Shown here: positions 21,264-29,151 of the stretch, in pieces | Layout: each line of letters opens with the position of its first letter | Numbering within the stretch: the stretch's first letter is position 1 | Source of the DNA: a virus | Length of the DNA stretch: 29,151 bases | Reading direction: 5' to 3' (one strand) | Virus record (IMG/VR): IMGVR_UViG_3300023215_000956 | Span: 1 to 29,151 of that record | Made by a program: the position numbers and the translations under genes | Notes under the pieces: generated by a model | Database searches by the model: none | Seen by the model: only the letters and a program-made list of their open reading frames with translations | What the model was told of the DNA's origin: nothing

Positions 21264-21670
21264 TGAGCAATGAAGCAAACGGTACCCGCTGCTTGCTTTA
21301 CCGCTTCACTGGCACCGAAGACGCGGTAATAGTTGGTCAGTTGGAACTGACATCAACATTTAATGGTACACCCATCGAAATTACTAGTAAGTCACACAAT
21401 GACTTTGTAACGCTGATGGATGCCAACTTGTCAACAAAAGGCCGCACAATTACCGCCAATATTGTTTACAGCAATGACGCCGAATACAAGTTGCTTCGTG
21501 CTAATAGCCTGGCGGGCAACATTGACGAGTACATGCTGGATTATGGTACTGGCTTAGTTGCAGATCAGATTCGCTTTAATGGTATTCCTAATGCGCCATC
21601 TGATACAGCCCCCGTTGGTGACAAGGTAACAAGCTCTATCTCTATTCTATCAGTGGGCGAGGATATCTGA
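21263..21670 (+). CDS. Tail tube protein, copy 2
   Basis: Another 135-residue protein of the same family as its neighbour: shared positions include 'IVGQLE', 'FNGTPIEI..KSH', 'VYSNDAEYKLLRA' and the C-terminal 'APVGDKVTSSISILSVGE'. Identity by eye is clearly above chance but far from complete, so this is an old duplication. The start overlaps the stop of copy 1 (TAATG). Either the two alternate or mix in the tube, or one is a decorated or specialised ring. Confidence 0.8.
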   Translation: MSNEANGTRCLLYRFTGTEDAVIVGQLELTSTFNGTPIEITSKSHNDFVTLMDANLSTKGRTITANIVYSNDAEYKLLRANSLAGNIDEYMLDYGTGLVADQIRFNGIPNAPSDTAPVGDKVTSSISILSVGEDI

Positions 21671-22083
21671 TGGAACTTAGGCTTTGCTATAAAACATACC
21701 CGTTTAAGATGAACTTGGCCGCCATGCGCCAGTTTAAAACCAAAACGAATAAAGATCTTTGGTTTACGCTGGTTTCATTCCTTGAAACCTACATCGCAAA
21801 TCAATCAAAGCCCACTATTACACTGATGCGCGCCCTTTATCAGTGCGTTGACTTTGAAACCGCTTCAGAAGCGTTTCATGCGTTAGTGAAACAAGGTGAT
21901 AGTTCTATTGAATTAGAACAAATCCAAGACGCCATGTTCAGAGTGGGCTGGCGCCCAGTTGAAGATGAAGACAGCGACTTCATTCAGCCATGGCCGCTTA
22001 TTTTGTTCGATGTAGCAAATAAGATAGATCAAGAGTTTCGCGCCACTGTCAGCGACATAAAAAAAAAGGAACAAACTGGATAG
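21670..22083 (+). CDS. Tail assembly chaperone, gpG-like
   Basis: A 137-residue mostly helical protein (lambda gpG 140) starting at ATG 21670, overlapping copy 2 of the tube gene (TGATG). 'NLAAMRQFKTKTNKDLWFTL' and 'VDFETASEAFHALV' are typical of the gpG family. It coats the tape measure during tail assembly and is not in the finished virion. The slippery heptamer at 22062-22068 near its end gives a fused longer product. Confidence 0.85.
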   Translation: MELRLCYKTYPFKMNLAAMRQFKTKTNKDLWFTLVSFLETYIANQSKPTITLMRALYQCVDFETASEAFHALVKQGDSSIELEQIQDAMFRVGWRPVEDEDSDFIQPWPLILFDVANKIDQEFRATVSDIKKKEQTG

Positions 22084-22316
22084 CGCTTCCAAAGTCTAGT
22101 TCGGTTCAACCTTTTACTGTCGATTATTGGGCTTTCTATAAAGAGCTCGTTACCAAGCTTAAGATTTCCCCAACAGAGGCTTGGTTGCTCGACTATCCAG
22201 AATTACACCATCTTCTCAACCTTGGCGAAACCGCTAACTCAGGTGATGTTTCAATGATGATTAACGCAGAACGGCGGGCTAATGGCGCCCGTGATGATAG
22301 GTATTTAATTAAATGA
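21670..22316 (+). CDS. Tail assembly chaperone fusion product, gpGT-like
   Basis: Made by a -1 shift at 22062-22068: about 133 residues of the gpG part, then 82 residues from the T frame (about 215 total). The added part reads 'WIALPKSSSVQPFTVDYW' and then 'TEAWLLDYPELHHLLNLGE', a recognisable T-domain pattern that contacts tube subunits while the G part holds the tape measure. The T frame has no start of its own and ends at TGA 22314-22316 overlapping the next ATG. The coordinate span covers both frames. Confidence 0.8.
22062..22068 (+). promoter_or_regulatory. Programmed -1 frameshift site (A AAA AAG)
   Basis: In the gpG frame the heptamer reads A_AAA_AAG, a classic -1 slippery sequence of the type used by E. 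coli dnaX. The -1 frame is open from there to 22316, and its stop overlaps the tape-measure start. I did not resolve a downstream stimulatory structure. Confidence 0.85.
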
Positions 22317-24400
22317 GTACAGAAAAGTTCTTATTTGAAATTGCTGCAGATACCAAAGCGTTACGTGAAGAACTATCAACCGGCAAAGCCAGCGTTAAGA
22401 AGTTCAAAAACGAATCTGATGGCATGCTGGGCAACTTGGAAAGCCTAAAAGCCCCATTATCTGCCGTTGCTACTGGCGTGGCCGCGGTAACAACAGCCGT
22501 TGTTGCTGGTACGTCTGCGTTAGTTTCCTATGCTGCAGCGCAAGGGCGAACTATTCAAGAAACTGAAACCATGGCAAACATTGCCGGGTTAACGGTTGAA
22601 GAATTTAAACGCCTTTCTTTTGTGTTCGGTACCGTTGGTATCGATGGCGAAAAGTTCGGCGATATTATGAAAGACACCCAAGAGAAAGTGGGTGATTTTC
22701 TCGCTACGGGCGGCGGCGCTTTTCAAGACTTTGCTGATGTAATGGGCTACACCTCGAAAGAGGCGCAAGAATTAGCCGGTGAATTCGAAACCATGAGCGG
22801 TCAAGATGTACTGCAAGAAATGGTTAACCGCATGGATGCTGCAGGCAAAAGCACTCAGCAAATGAGTTTCGCCCTCGAGGGAATGGCATCAGATACTACT
22901 GCGCTAATTCCGCTGTTGCGTGATGGCGGTGAAGCTGCACAAGATTTGGCAGATACGTTCGATTCAATCAATGTAGAGTTATCAGAAGAAGAACGCGCTC
23001 AGTTTGCCGCCCTGGCAAATAACGTAGATTTAGCCCAAGGCGCTTTCGTTAACTTCCTAAACAACGCAATCGCCCCCTTCCTACCCGCCATCAATGAAGC
23101 CACCAAAGCTCTCGCTGAATTCTTTGCCGCACGTCAAACGGGTATGGACTTAGACCGCATTGTTGATGAGCACTCATTAGCCGATCAGGTTACATCTTTA
23201 GAAGAACTCGAAAAGCTTCAAAAGTTGTTGAATGAGGAAGTTGAAACCTACGAGAACCTAACGCATCACGGTCGATCGGGCAAGGCCAACAAAGAACGGC
23301 TTAAAGAACTGAAAGATACGCTCCCTGTATTGGAAGCCAGAAAACAGGCAATAGAGGAAGAAAACGAAGCAACGCAGCGCGCACTAGATTTAGAGTCTAA
23401 AAAAGGTAATTTGAAATCTGAGCGCACATCTGGTGCCGACTCTATCAAGTTAGAGGAACAGCTTTTAAATGAACTAAAAGCGGTTGAAGATGCAAATAAA
23501 AGCGAACTTCAATTACTGCAAGATCAAAAAAACGCCCGTTTAGCCATTCTCGAAAGCATGTACGAGGATGAAAAGAACCTAACTAAAGAAAAGTTAGATG
23601 AAAAAAACGCCATGAAAATGGCGATAGAAGCCGACTATTTAGCGCAGTCGCGTGAATTAGCCCAAACGGAAGAGCAGGCGAAGATTGATGCGGCGGTAAC
23701 CGAATCAGAAACGTTAAAAGAGCTACTCGATGAAAAGCTAATTTCTCAAGAAGAATATCAGGCTAAGTTAAAAGAAATTATTGCGGCTTATTCGCCTGAG
23801 TCAGTTGACCCAGAAGCGCTTGAAGAAAAAAACCAAGCTGAATTGGAATCATTAAACGAGAAGCTTGAAAACCAGCTTATCTCATATGAAGACTATTTCA
23901 CTAAACTTGGTGCGCTCAGCAAAAAGGACTTAGACGATAAGAAGAAAAAAACAGATTTAGAAAATTTCTGGTCAGAATCTTCTGTTAAAAACCAAATGGA
24001 TTTAGGTACTCAGCTTTTAACTAGCTTGGGTAATAACAGTAAAACAGCACATAAAATTCAACAGGGGTTGTCTGCCTCGAACGCAGGCATGAATACCGCT
24101 GAGGGTGTTACTAAAGCGCTCGCTAAGCAAGATTACTATGGGGCAACATTTACAGCGTTAACTGGCGCGGCACAAATAGCCGCAATTTGGGCATCAACAC
24201 CCGATGGTAATACAACAGTAACCCCCGTTTCTGAACCCGCCGAGCAAGTTACAGAAAGCTATAACGAGCAGAGCGCTTCTGTTACTGATATTTCCGGTGA
24301 TGACATTTCCACCCAGCGTATGATTATTGAATTCAGTGATGAAGCCGTTGAAGTGGTTGGCCGCCACATCAAGAAAGCGGAAAGTGAGAGGCGCATTTAA
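22313..24400 (+). CDS. Tail tape measure protein
   Basis: A 695-residue protein whose length sets the tail length (lambda gpH 853, so a somewhat shorter tail). It starts at the ATGA overlap with the chaperone fusion. Residues 1-45 are coiled-coil-like, residues about 48-75 form a hydrophobic Ala/Val segment ('LSAVATGVAAVTTAVVAG'), and residues about 290-540 are a long charged coiled coil. Near the C-terminus 'ASNAGMNTAEGVTKALAKQ' and 'FTALTGAAQIAAIWAS' give a second hydrophobic region typical of the tail tape measures that help DNA cross the membrane. Confidence 0.9.
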   Translation: MSTEKFLFEIAADTKALREELSTGKASVKKFKNESDGMLGNLESLKAPLSAVATGVAAVTTAVVAGTSALVSYAAAQGRTIQETETMANIAGLTVEEFKRLSFVFGTVGIDGEKFGDIMKDTQEKVGDFLATGGGAFQDFADVMGYTSKEAQELAGEFETMSGQDVLQEMVNRMDAAGKSTQQMSFALEGMASDTTALIPLLRDGGEAAQDLADTFDSINVELSEEERAQFAALANNVDLAQGAFVNFLNNAIAPFLPAINEATKALAEFFAARQTGMDLDRIVDEHSLADQVTSLEELEKLQKLLNEEVETYENLTHHGRSGKANKERLKELKDTLPVLEARKQAIEEENEATQRALDLESKKGNLKSERTSGADSIKLEEQLLNELKAVEDANKSELQLLQDQKNARLAILESMYEDEKNLTKEKLDEKNAMKMAIEADYLAQSRELAQTEEQAKIDAAVTESETLKELLDEKLISQEEYQAKLKEIIAAYSPESVDPEALEEKNQAELESLNEKLENQLISYEDYFTKLGALSKKDLDDKKKKTDLENFWSESSVKNQMDLGTQLLTSLGNNSKTAHKIQQGLSASNAGMNTAEGVTKALAKQDYYGATFTALTGAAQIAAIWASTPDGNTTVTPVSEPAEQVTESYNEQSASVTDISGDDISTQRMIIEFSDEAVEVVGRHIKKAESERRI

Positions 24401-25128
24401 TGATCTTAAGTAAAACAAACATCATTGGTGCGAACAGCATTTCTCTTGAATCTGGCTCATTGAATAGCGGCAATCTATCAAATTTACAAGATCCTGATTT
24501 TTCCCGCGTGGTGAGTAGTTCATCCAGTAATTTTTCATTTACGTTTGATACTGTGGGCGAGTGTGAATATGTCGCGCTGCATGGCATAAATGTGCAAATT
24601 GGCAATGTTGTTACGCTTACCGGAACCGGATTCACTCGCTCGTTTACTATCACTCGACCAATTAAAAACTTGGTTTTCTATATAGGTGTGGCCACAACGC
24701 TAAATGATTTAACTGTAGAGATTACGGGCACCGGCACTAAAACAATTAGCTATATGCAAGCGGGGTTAGTAAGCCACATTGCCTGGGGAACTAATGCCGG
24801 GCAAGGCCTTTTTTATTTGGGTAACAATGTCACTAATCGTGTTACGGCCAACGAAGCGGGTTTCCCTGTCAAAAGAGTGCAAGAAACCATTGCACCAAAA
24901 CTAAGCCTTACATTTAGAAACATGTATAAGGACTGGGCCCGAACCGAACTACAAGAAATCTTTACCCTATACAATGAAACGGGCGTTCTTTCCCAGCTGG
25001 ATTACGAAGAAGAAAACAAACCAGATGAATCATGTGCGCTATTTGAACTTTCGAGTTCAAAGGTGGCAACCCATTCGCAAACCACAACATTGGTTGATAT
25101 TTCGCTCTCGTTCAGGGTTGTTGCATGA
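24400..25128 (+). CDS. Distal tail / tip protein
   Basis: A 242-residue beta-rich protein directly after the tape measure, where lambda has M and L. The start overlaps the tape-measure stop (TAATG). The N-terminal half is Ser/Gly/Thr-rich strand sequence ('NISLE..'-like, 'YVALHGINVQIG'), the C-terminal half has 'APKLSLTFRNMYKDWARTE' and a final strand 'TLVDISLSFRVVA'. Assignment as a tail-tip subunit is from position and composition; I do not recognise a specific family. Confidence 0.6.
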   Translation: MILSKTNIIGANSISLESGSLNSGNLSNLQDPDFSRVVSSSSSNFSFTFDTVGECEYVALHGINVQIGNVVTLTGTGFTRSFTITRPIKNLVFYIGVATTLNDLTVEITGTGTKTISYMQAGLVSHIAWGTNAGQGLFYLGNNVTNRVTANEAGFPVKRVQETIAPKLSLTFRNMYKDWARTELQEIFTLYNETGVLSQLDYEEENKPDESCALFELSSSKVATHSQTTTLVDISLSFRVVA

Positions 25129-27419
25129 GCCTATTTCACTATTACGTTATCGAGCTTGATTTACCCGAAGTTACGAGCGCATGCACAAAGAATGGTAATG
25201 CTGGCTTTGGTACTCCGCTGACATGTACCGATCAAAGTAATCACACAATCATCACCAAAACCCACAAGTACACAGACACATCATTAATTTTGTCTGAATC
25301 CGATGTATATAAGTGCGTGAATAAGGTGAGCGAAACCACCCCTGCGCTTAAGTCGGGTAATGGTGTGGCTAGTACAGCAACGTGCACCATTAGTATGCGT
25401 GATTTTATAGGCGATCCGAACCTATCAAGCCCTGCTTTAATTTCAAACCCTAACATCAAAGAACAGGGTTCATACTTCGGTAAATTAAAAGCCCGAAATG
25501 TACTAACAAATAAACCTATCCGCGTGCTGTATTACGAAAGTGACGGGTACACATCCACACTTAAGCGAACCCATCACTATCTGCTTGTTGATGTAAAGCA
25601 AAGCAGCGCTGACATGTGGACATTCACATGCAAGGATGTGCTGTATAAGGCAGATGATGAAAACAGCGATTTTCCTAAAATAGTCACAGGCACGCTGCAA
25701 AGTGATATTACCGTTGGCGAAACCAGCATTTCAATGGATGCTGACATTGCAGACTGGACCCCATACTCAGATTTTACGGCCGTTGTAGGTGGCGATTTGA
25801 TGATGATCACAAACGCCAGCGGAAACTCTTCATCAGTTACACTCACTGTGGTTCGAGCAAATACAATCACCCTTGGTTCGAGAACTATTCTAAACGAACC
25901 TACTGAACATTCAGCGGGTGACGAGGTATTCCGAGGAAGGAAGTTTGTCAACGCGGATCCGTATGATTTGTTGGTTAAAGTGTTTGAAGACGCAGACTTA
26001 ACCAGCGATAACTACAACGCCACGGTTGTACAAGCTGAATTGGATGAATGGTTGCCCAATCTAAAAGGCTCGATTGATACCATTATTTACGAACACAATG
26101 ACACAACCACGTTCCTAGATGACTTCTGCGCAACGTTAATGCTGGACATGTGGACAGATTTGACCACGGGTAAAATAGTAATAAAAGCAACCAGCCCATG
26201 GAATACAACGTCTGCCATTTTACGCGAAGGTATTGAAATTAATTACGGGTCCATCAGCATTGATGAAGACGCCGAACTCTATTACTCACGCGCATTTTTG
26301 CAATACGACAAAAGAAAAATCACTGAAAGTGACGATGATGCCAACTTCGCCCGCTCTAGTTTAGCGTATGACACAACCCTTGAGGGTGAGTTGTATTACA
26401 ACGCAGAGAAAGTTAAAGATCTGGGTAAATCAATCATACTTTCCAACAAACTCAGCAATATTGAAACCGCTGATTTAACCACCGTTCGCTATGCCCAGCG
26501 TTTCAGTAATCGCCCACAAAAAATTATTGGCACTGTTGAAGAAGCAAACCTTAATTTTTCGCTGGGGGATGTTGTAGAAATTAATACAGCCTCGAATCAG
26601 GATTTTTACGGCAACCCAGTCACAGGATTGCGATCTCAAATCATAAAGATAGCGCCAACGTCTAGCACTGGCCGCAGCTATAAAATTACAGCCGTAACGT
26701 ACAACCCTTACATCGGCGCGTTCGCTGGCTCAGATTTAATAGTAAACGCTGAATATGACAATAATTTATACACGATAGCCGGCGGCCCCGTTACTGCAGA
26801 CACCTTCACATTTATTTTTTCAAAGCCAGTTTACGGCCAAAACACCTTCAATCAAGCCATTTCAGTGGGCTCATTCCCGTCTGGCTCAATTGTTAACCTG
26901 GTATTTATTGATGGCTCAATATCAATAGGGCGAGGCGGCAATGGTGGCTCTACAGGTGCAGGTGAAAACGGCGGCACAACACTATTGGGTACTAGCGGTG
27001 TAACTGTAAATATCTATCTGGGTGGCACTACTCCAGATTTTGGTAATGGCTCATACACCGCCGATGGCTATTTAAAAGCCCCAGGTGGCGGTGGTGGTGC
27101 AGCACCCGAAGAGTACGAGCCTAAATACAGTGTCATTCATCATGGTGGCGGTGGCGGCTCCGGTAGCAAGCCAGGCACAGGCGGGCAGGGATATGCTGGG
27201 GTCGAAGGGCAGGACGGTTCAGCAAGTTCAGGAGGCGAAGCTTTCGATTTAGCTGGCGCTGGCGGAGGCCCCGGCCAACCGGGAGAGGCGGGCGCTTATG
27301 CCGGTGGTTTAGCTGGCAAGGCGCTGGAGGCCAATGGCAGCACGATCAACGTTTATACCGATGGTGATTTATCGCGATACATCCAGGGTGAGGGTGATAC
27401 CCCTAATTCTATATCATGA
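25125..27419 (+). CDS. Tail tip/hub protein with C-terminal glycine-rich domain
   Basis: A 764-residue protein in the position of lambda J. Residues about 1-560 are beta-rich and resemble tip or hub proteins ('NADPYDLLVKVFEDADLT', 'TFLDDFCATLMLDMWTDL', 'LNFSLGDVVEINTAS'). From about residue 600 the sequence becomes glycine-rich, with 'GRGGNGG', 'APGGGGGAAPE', 'HHGGGGGSGSKPGTGG' and 'AGAGGGPGQPGEAG' blocks, as in phage adhesins with stacked polyglycine helices. This part is a good candidate for receptor contact. The start overlaps the previous stop. Confidence 0.75.
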   Translation: MSLFHYYVIELDLPEVTSACTKNGNAGFGTPLTCTDQSNHTIITKTHKYTDTSLILSESDVYKCVNKVSETTPALKSGNGVASTATCTISMRDFIGDPNLSSPALISNPNIKEQGSYFGKLKARNVLTNKPIRVLYYESDGYTSTLKRTHHYLLVDVKQSSADMWTFTCKDVLYKADDENSDFPKIVTGTLQSDITVGETSISMDADIADWTPYSDFTAVVGGDLMMITNASGNSSSVTLTVVRANTITLGSRTILNEPTEHSAGDEVFRGRKFVNADPYDLLVKVFEDADLTSDNYNATVVQAELDEWLPNLKGSIDTIIYEHNDTTTFLDDFCATLMLDMWTDLTTGKIVIKATSPWNTTSAILREGIEINYGSISIDEDAELYYSRAFLQYDKRKITESDDDANFARSSLAYDTTLEGELYYNAEKVKDLGKSIILSNKLSNIETADLTTVRYAQRFSNRPQKIIGTVEEANLNFSLGDVVEINTASNQDFYGNPVTGLRSQIIKIAPTSSTGRSYKITAVTYNPYIGAFAGSDLIVNAEYDNNLYTIAGGPVTADTFTFIFSKPVYGQNTFNQAISVGSFPSGSIVNLVFIDGSISIGRGGNGGSTGAGENGGTTLLGTSGVTVNIYLGGTTPDFGNGSYTADGYLKAPGGGGGAAPEEYEPKYSVIHHGGGGGSGSKPGTGGQGYAGVEGQDGSASSGGEAFDLAGAGGGPGQPGEAGAYAGGLAGKALEANGSTINVYTDGDLSRYIQGEGDTPNSIS

Positions 27420-27895
27420 TTGAAACGTTAATTGGTGAACTGTATTTCGATGTTGAGTTATATGACAGCATTGAGCTGGCAACCCGAATTCGTATTGGTG
27501 AGCATTACAACGGTTCAAAATGCATCATCTGGAAAGATGGCAATGTTCTGATTGGTCAGCTAGAAGCTTCGATAGCATTTCAGGGTTCTTTGGTACAACT
27601 CAATAACGCTTCAACCACGCCTTATATATCTTACTTAAATAACGAATTGGTAGGCAGGCAATTAGTTGTTTCTGGTTCAATTATTTACACCAACCAGGCC
27701 GCTTATCATGCAATGCGCGCTGATGCCATGAGCGGGCGTAAATCGAACTACAGAGTCGAGTACGCTGATGGAGAGGAATTCACCGCCTCATTTACACCGT
27801 CAAATTTATCCGATTCATTCCCTCGCGGCAATGCCGCCAAGAGTTCGTTTTCGCTGCGGTCCAGTGGCGCCGTAACCAGAATTACAGTTGAGTAG
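27416..27895 (+). CDS. Third tail-tube-like paralogue, after the tip protein
   Basis: A 159-residue protein overlapping the tip gene (ATGA). After about 32 unique residues ('MIETLIGELYFDVELYDSIE...'), the rest aligns with the tube copies: 'LIGQLEASIAFQGSLVQL', 'NELVGRQLVVSGSIIYTNQA', 'HAMRADAMSGRKSNYRVEY' and 'LSDSFPRGNAAKSSF'. It keeps the RADA and LSD...P.G motifs. A tube-fold copy this far down in the tip cluster is unusual; it may form the ring that joins tube to tip, or a fibre adaptor. Function is inferred. Confidence 0.75.
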   Translation: MIETLIGELYFDVELYDSIELATRIRIGEHYNGSKCIIWKDGNVLIGQLEASIAFQGSLVQLNNASTTPYISYLNNELVGRQLVVSGSIIYTNQAAYHAMRADAMSGRKSNYRVEYADGEEFTASFTPSNLSDSFPRGNAAKSSFSLRSSGAVTRITVE

Positions 27896-27903
27896 CTAAA
27901 ACA

Positions 27904-29151
27904 ATGGCCGAAATAGAAAAATTACAGGCGTTAGCAAAGGGCACTCCCGGCAATAGTACGGGCGAGGATGTGGCTAATGCGGTAAATGCGCTAATTGATA
28001 AAAGCGAAGATCAATTTAATACTTCATCATCAAAAGCTTTTATTGATTATCCTAATGCTACAGGTTTCACCGCAACTACATATATTGAAAGACAAATTGT
28101 AACCAGTGCTAACGGCAAACCCTATGTTTGCATCCTGAGCTATACAGCCACTGAAAACAGTCCTCAACCAGAAGACGACACGGTGCATTGGTTCACCTGG
28201 CAAGGGGTTACGTTTGACCGTTTAAACTACGTAGACTTTGGGTTGTTTGGACACAAGGATGTAGGGGGAAGAGTAAGTTATTTTTTTGGCACTCTACCAT
28301 CGGAAAAAATCGACAACCAAGCGGCATTTGAACGGTGTCGAGATTTCGCAATTGCTATCGGTTGCAGGACTATCTACATTCCAGAAGGTTGCTGGTATTT
28401 CAATATTGATAATAATCCTATCGAGATATTTACCACACTCAACATTGTTGGAGCTGGGCGCGAGTTAACGCAGCTATTTGCTAATTTTTCTAATAACCCC
28501 ATACCGTATGATCAAAAAACGGCGCTGTTTCATTTCTCAGGATGCAGGGGAAGTATTCGCGAGTTTCACATTCGTTCAAACTCATATCTTGGCGTGGGTC
28601 TTTTGTTCACGGGCGATGTTGGCGATAACCAAAAAATGTGGCTACATCGTGTCGCTGTGTATTCGTGTCGATGGGGGGTTAACGTGCCAGAGGGTGAGTG
28701 CATTAACCAGATGTCGATAGAGGAATGTCGATTCGATGGGAATTATTTTTCTGGATGGCGGTTGATTTCGTTTCAAGGTGAAGCATATGAACACCATGCG
28801 CCCATTCATTTCCGCAATGTTATTTTAAATGGTAATGGTCCCACAGCATTCGCACGATCTGCTATTTATACTAATGACGCAGGAGAACAAATACCCGTTG
28901 CCACCGCTGAAAACCAAACCGGTACGCAAATGGTATTCAAAGGTTTCGCTAATGTGCAGTTCATCGGTGGTCAGTTATCTGGTCATGGCAATCCTTATAA
29001 CACGAGTCTATGTAATTTGGTGCAGGGGAGTACATTCGAGTTTATCGGTACAGACATTGAGGATATGGCCGAAGGTTATGCGTGTACCACCGATGGTACA
29101 GTAATAGACTCAACAAACTACGAAACAATAGAGAAAGACTACCGTGAGGAC
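27904..29151 (+). CDS. Tailspike/tail fibre with beta-helix domain (3' end missing)
   Basis: The frame is open from ATG 27904 to the right edge, 416 codons. The N-terminal 45 residues are helical and polar ('IEKLQALAKGTPGNSTGED'), a likely virion-attachment part. From about residue 130, 'IDNQAAFERCRDFAIAIGCR' followed by 'TIYIPEGCWYF' is the standard opening of pectate-lyase-like right-handed beta-helix spikes, and 'SIREFHIRSNSYLGVGLLF' and later strands fit the repeated coils. Such spikes bind and often cleave host surface polysaccharide. No catalytic residue can be assigned. The C-terminal trimerisation part lies outside the window. Confidence 0.85.
   Translation, partial: MAEIEKLQALAKGTPGNSTGEDVANAVNALIDKSEDQFNTSSSKAFIDYPNATGFTATTYIERQIVTSANGKPYVCILSYTATENSPQPEDDTVHWFTWQGVTFDRLNYVDFGLFGHKDVGGRVSYFFGTLPSEKIDNQAAFERCRDFAIAIGCRTIYIPEGCWYFNIDNNPIEIFTTLNIVGAGRELTQLFANFSNNPIPYDQKTALFHFSGCRGSIREFHIRSNSYLGVGLLFTGDVGDNQKMWLHRVAVYSCRWGVNVPEGECINQMSIEECRFDGNYFSGWRLISFQGEAYEHHAPIHFRNVILNGNGPTAFARSAIYTNDAGEQIPVATAENQTGTQMVFKGFANVQFIGGQLSGHGNPYNTSLCNLVQGSTFEFIGTDIEDMAEGYACTTDGTVIDSTNYETIEKDYRED

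Noticed and set aside
28286-29104. Three plus-strand frames inside the spike gene
   Set aside because: Shadows of the long frame open from 27904 to the right edge.
1-29151. CRISPR arrays, tRNA genes, insertion sequences
   Set aside because: Looked for regular direct repeats with unique spacers, T-loop/anticodon patterns and transposase motifs; none convincing was seen.

Overview
The window is a contiguous stretch of a temperate, lambda-like siphophage genome (virion genome, prophage or extrachromosomal form). Every recognisable gene but one reads left to right. Gene content and codon style suggest a marine gammaproteobacterial host of the Alteromonas/Pseudoalteromonas/Vibrio type. That host assignment is an inference from general resemblance, not from a search.

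Layout. (1) 1-1700: the 3' end of a P2-type CII (CP76 family) regulator, several tiny early genes, and one convergent reverse-strand gene. (2) 1700-3160: an unusual accessory stretch. A folded leader precedes a small secreted protein, and about 740 bases without any convincing gene are dense in long complementary arms, including two pseudoknot-type arrangements. I regard this as a candidate large structured RNA. (3) 3160-10376: early/replication region, with an O-like initiator carrying iterons and an AT-rich segment inside its gene (probable origin), DnaB helicase, Dam-type methyltransferase, tyrosine integrase, RusA resolvase, a dNMP-kinase-like protein, and a last gene in the position of lambda Q. 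(4) 10380-10500: a strong sigma70-type promoter followed within about 30 bases by an intrinsic terminator, the arrangement of lambda pR'-tR'. (5) 10512-12663: lysis genes (M15 peptidase endolysin, two holin-like proteins) and a basic protein resembling tail-completion proteins. (6) 12664-12833: a probable cos region containing a 12-base match to lambda cos. (7) 12834-20363: a head module in lambda order (Nu1, A, W, B, C/Nu3, D, E, FI-like, FII-like), with lengths close to lambda. (8) 20356-29151: tail module with a terminator protein, two tandem tail-tube paralogues, tail assembly chaperone with a -1 programmed frameshift site (A AAA AAG), tape measure, two tip proteins, a third tube-like paralogue, and a beta-helix tailspike cut by the window edge.

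How it works together. The replication genes would load DnaB at the origin inside the O-like gene. The Q-position gene probably lets RNA polymerase read through the terminator at 10468-10498, switching on lysis and morphogenesis as one long late transcript. Terminase cuts at cos just upstream of its own gene and fills procapsids built from E on the Nu3-like scaffold. The integrase lies in the middle of the early operon and cos is also internal, so the sequence reads continuously across both. This fits a circular or permuted genome, or an attachment site that is not next to the integrase.
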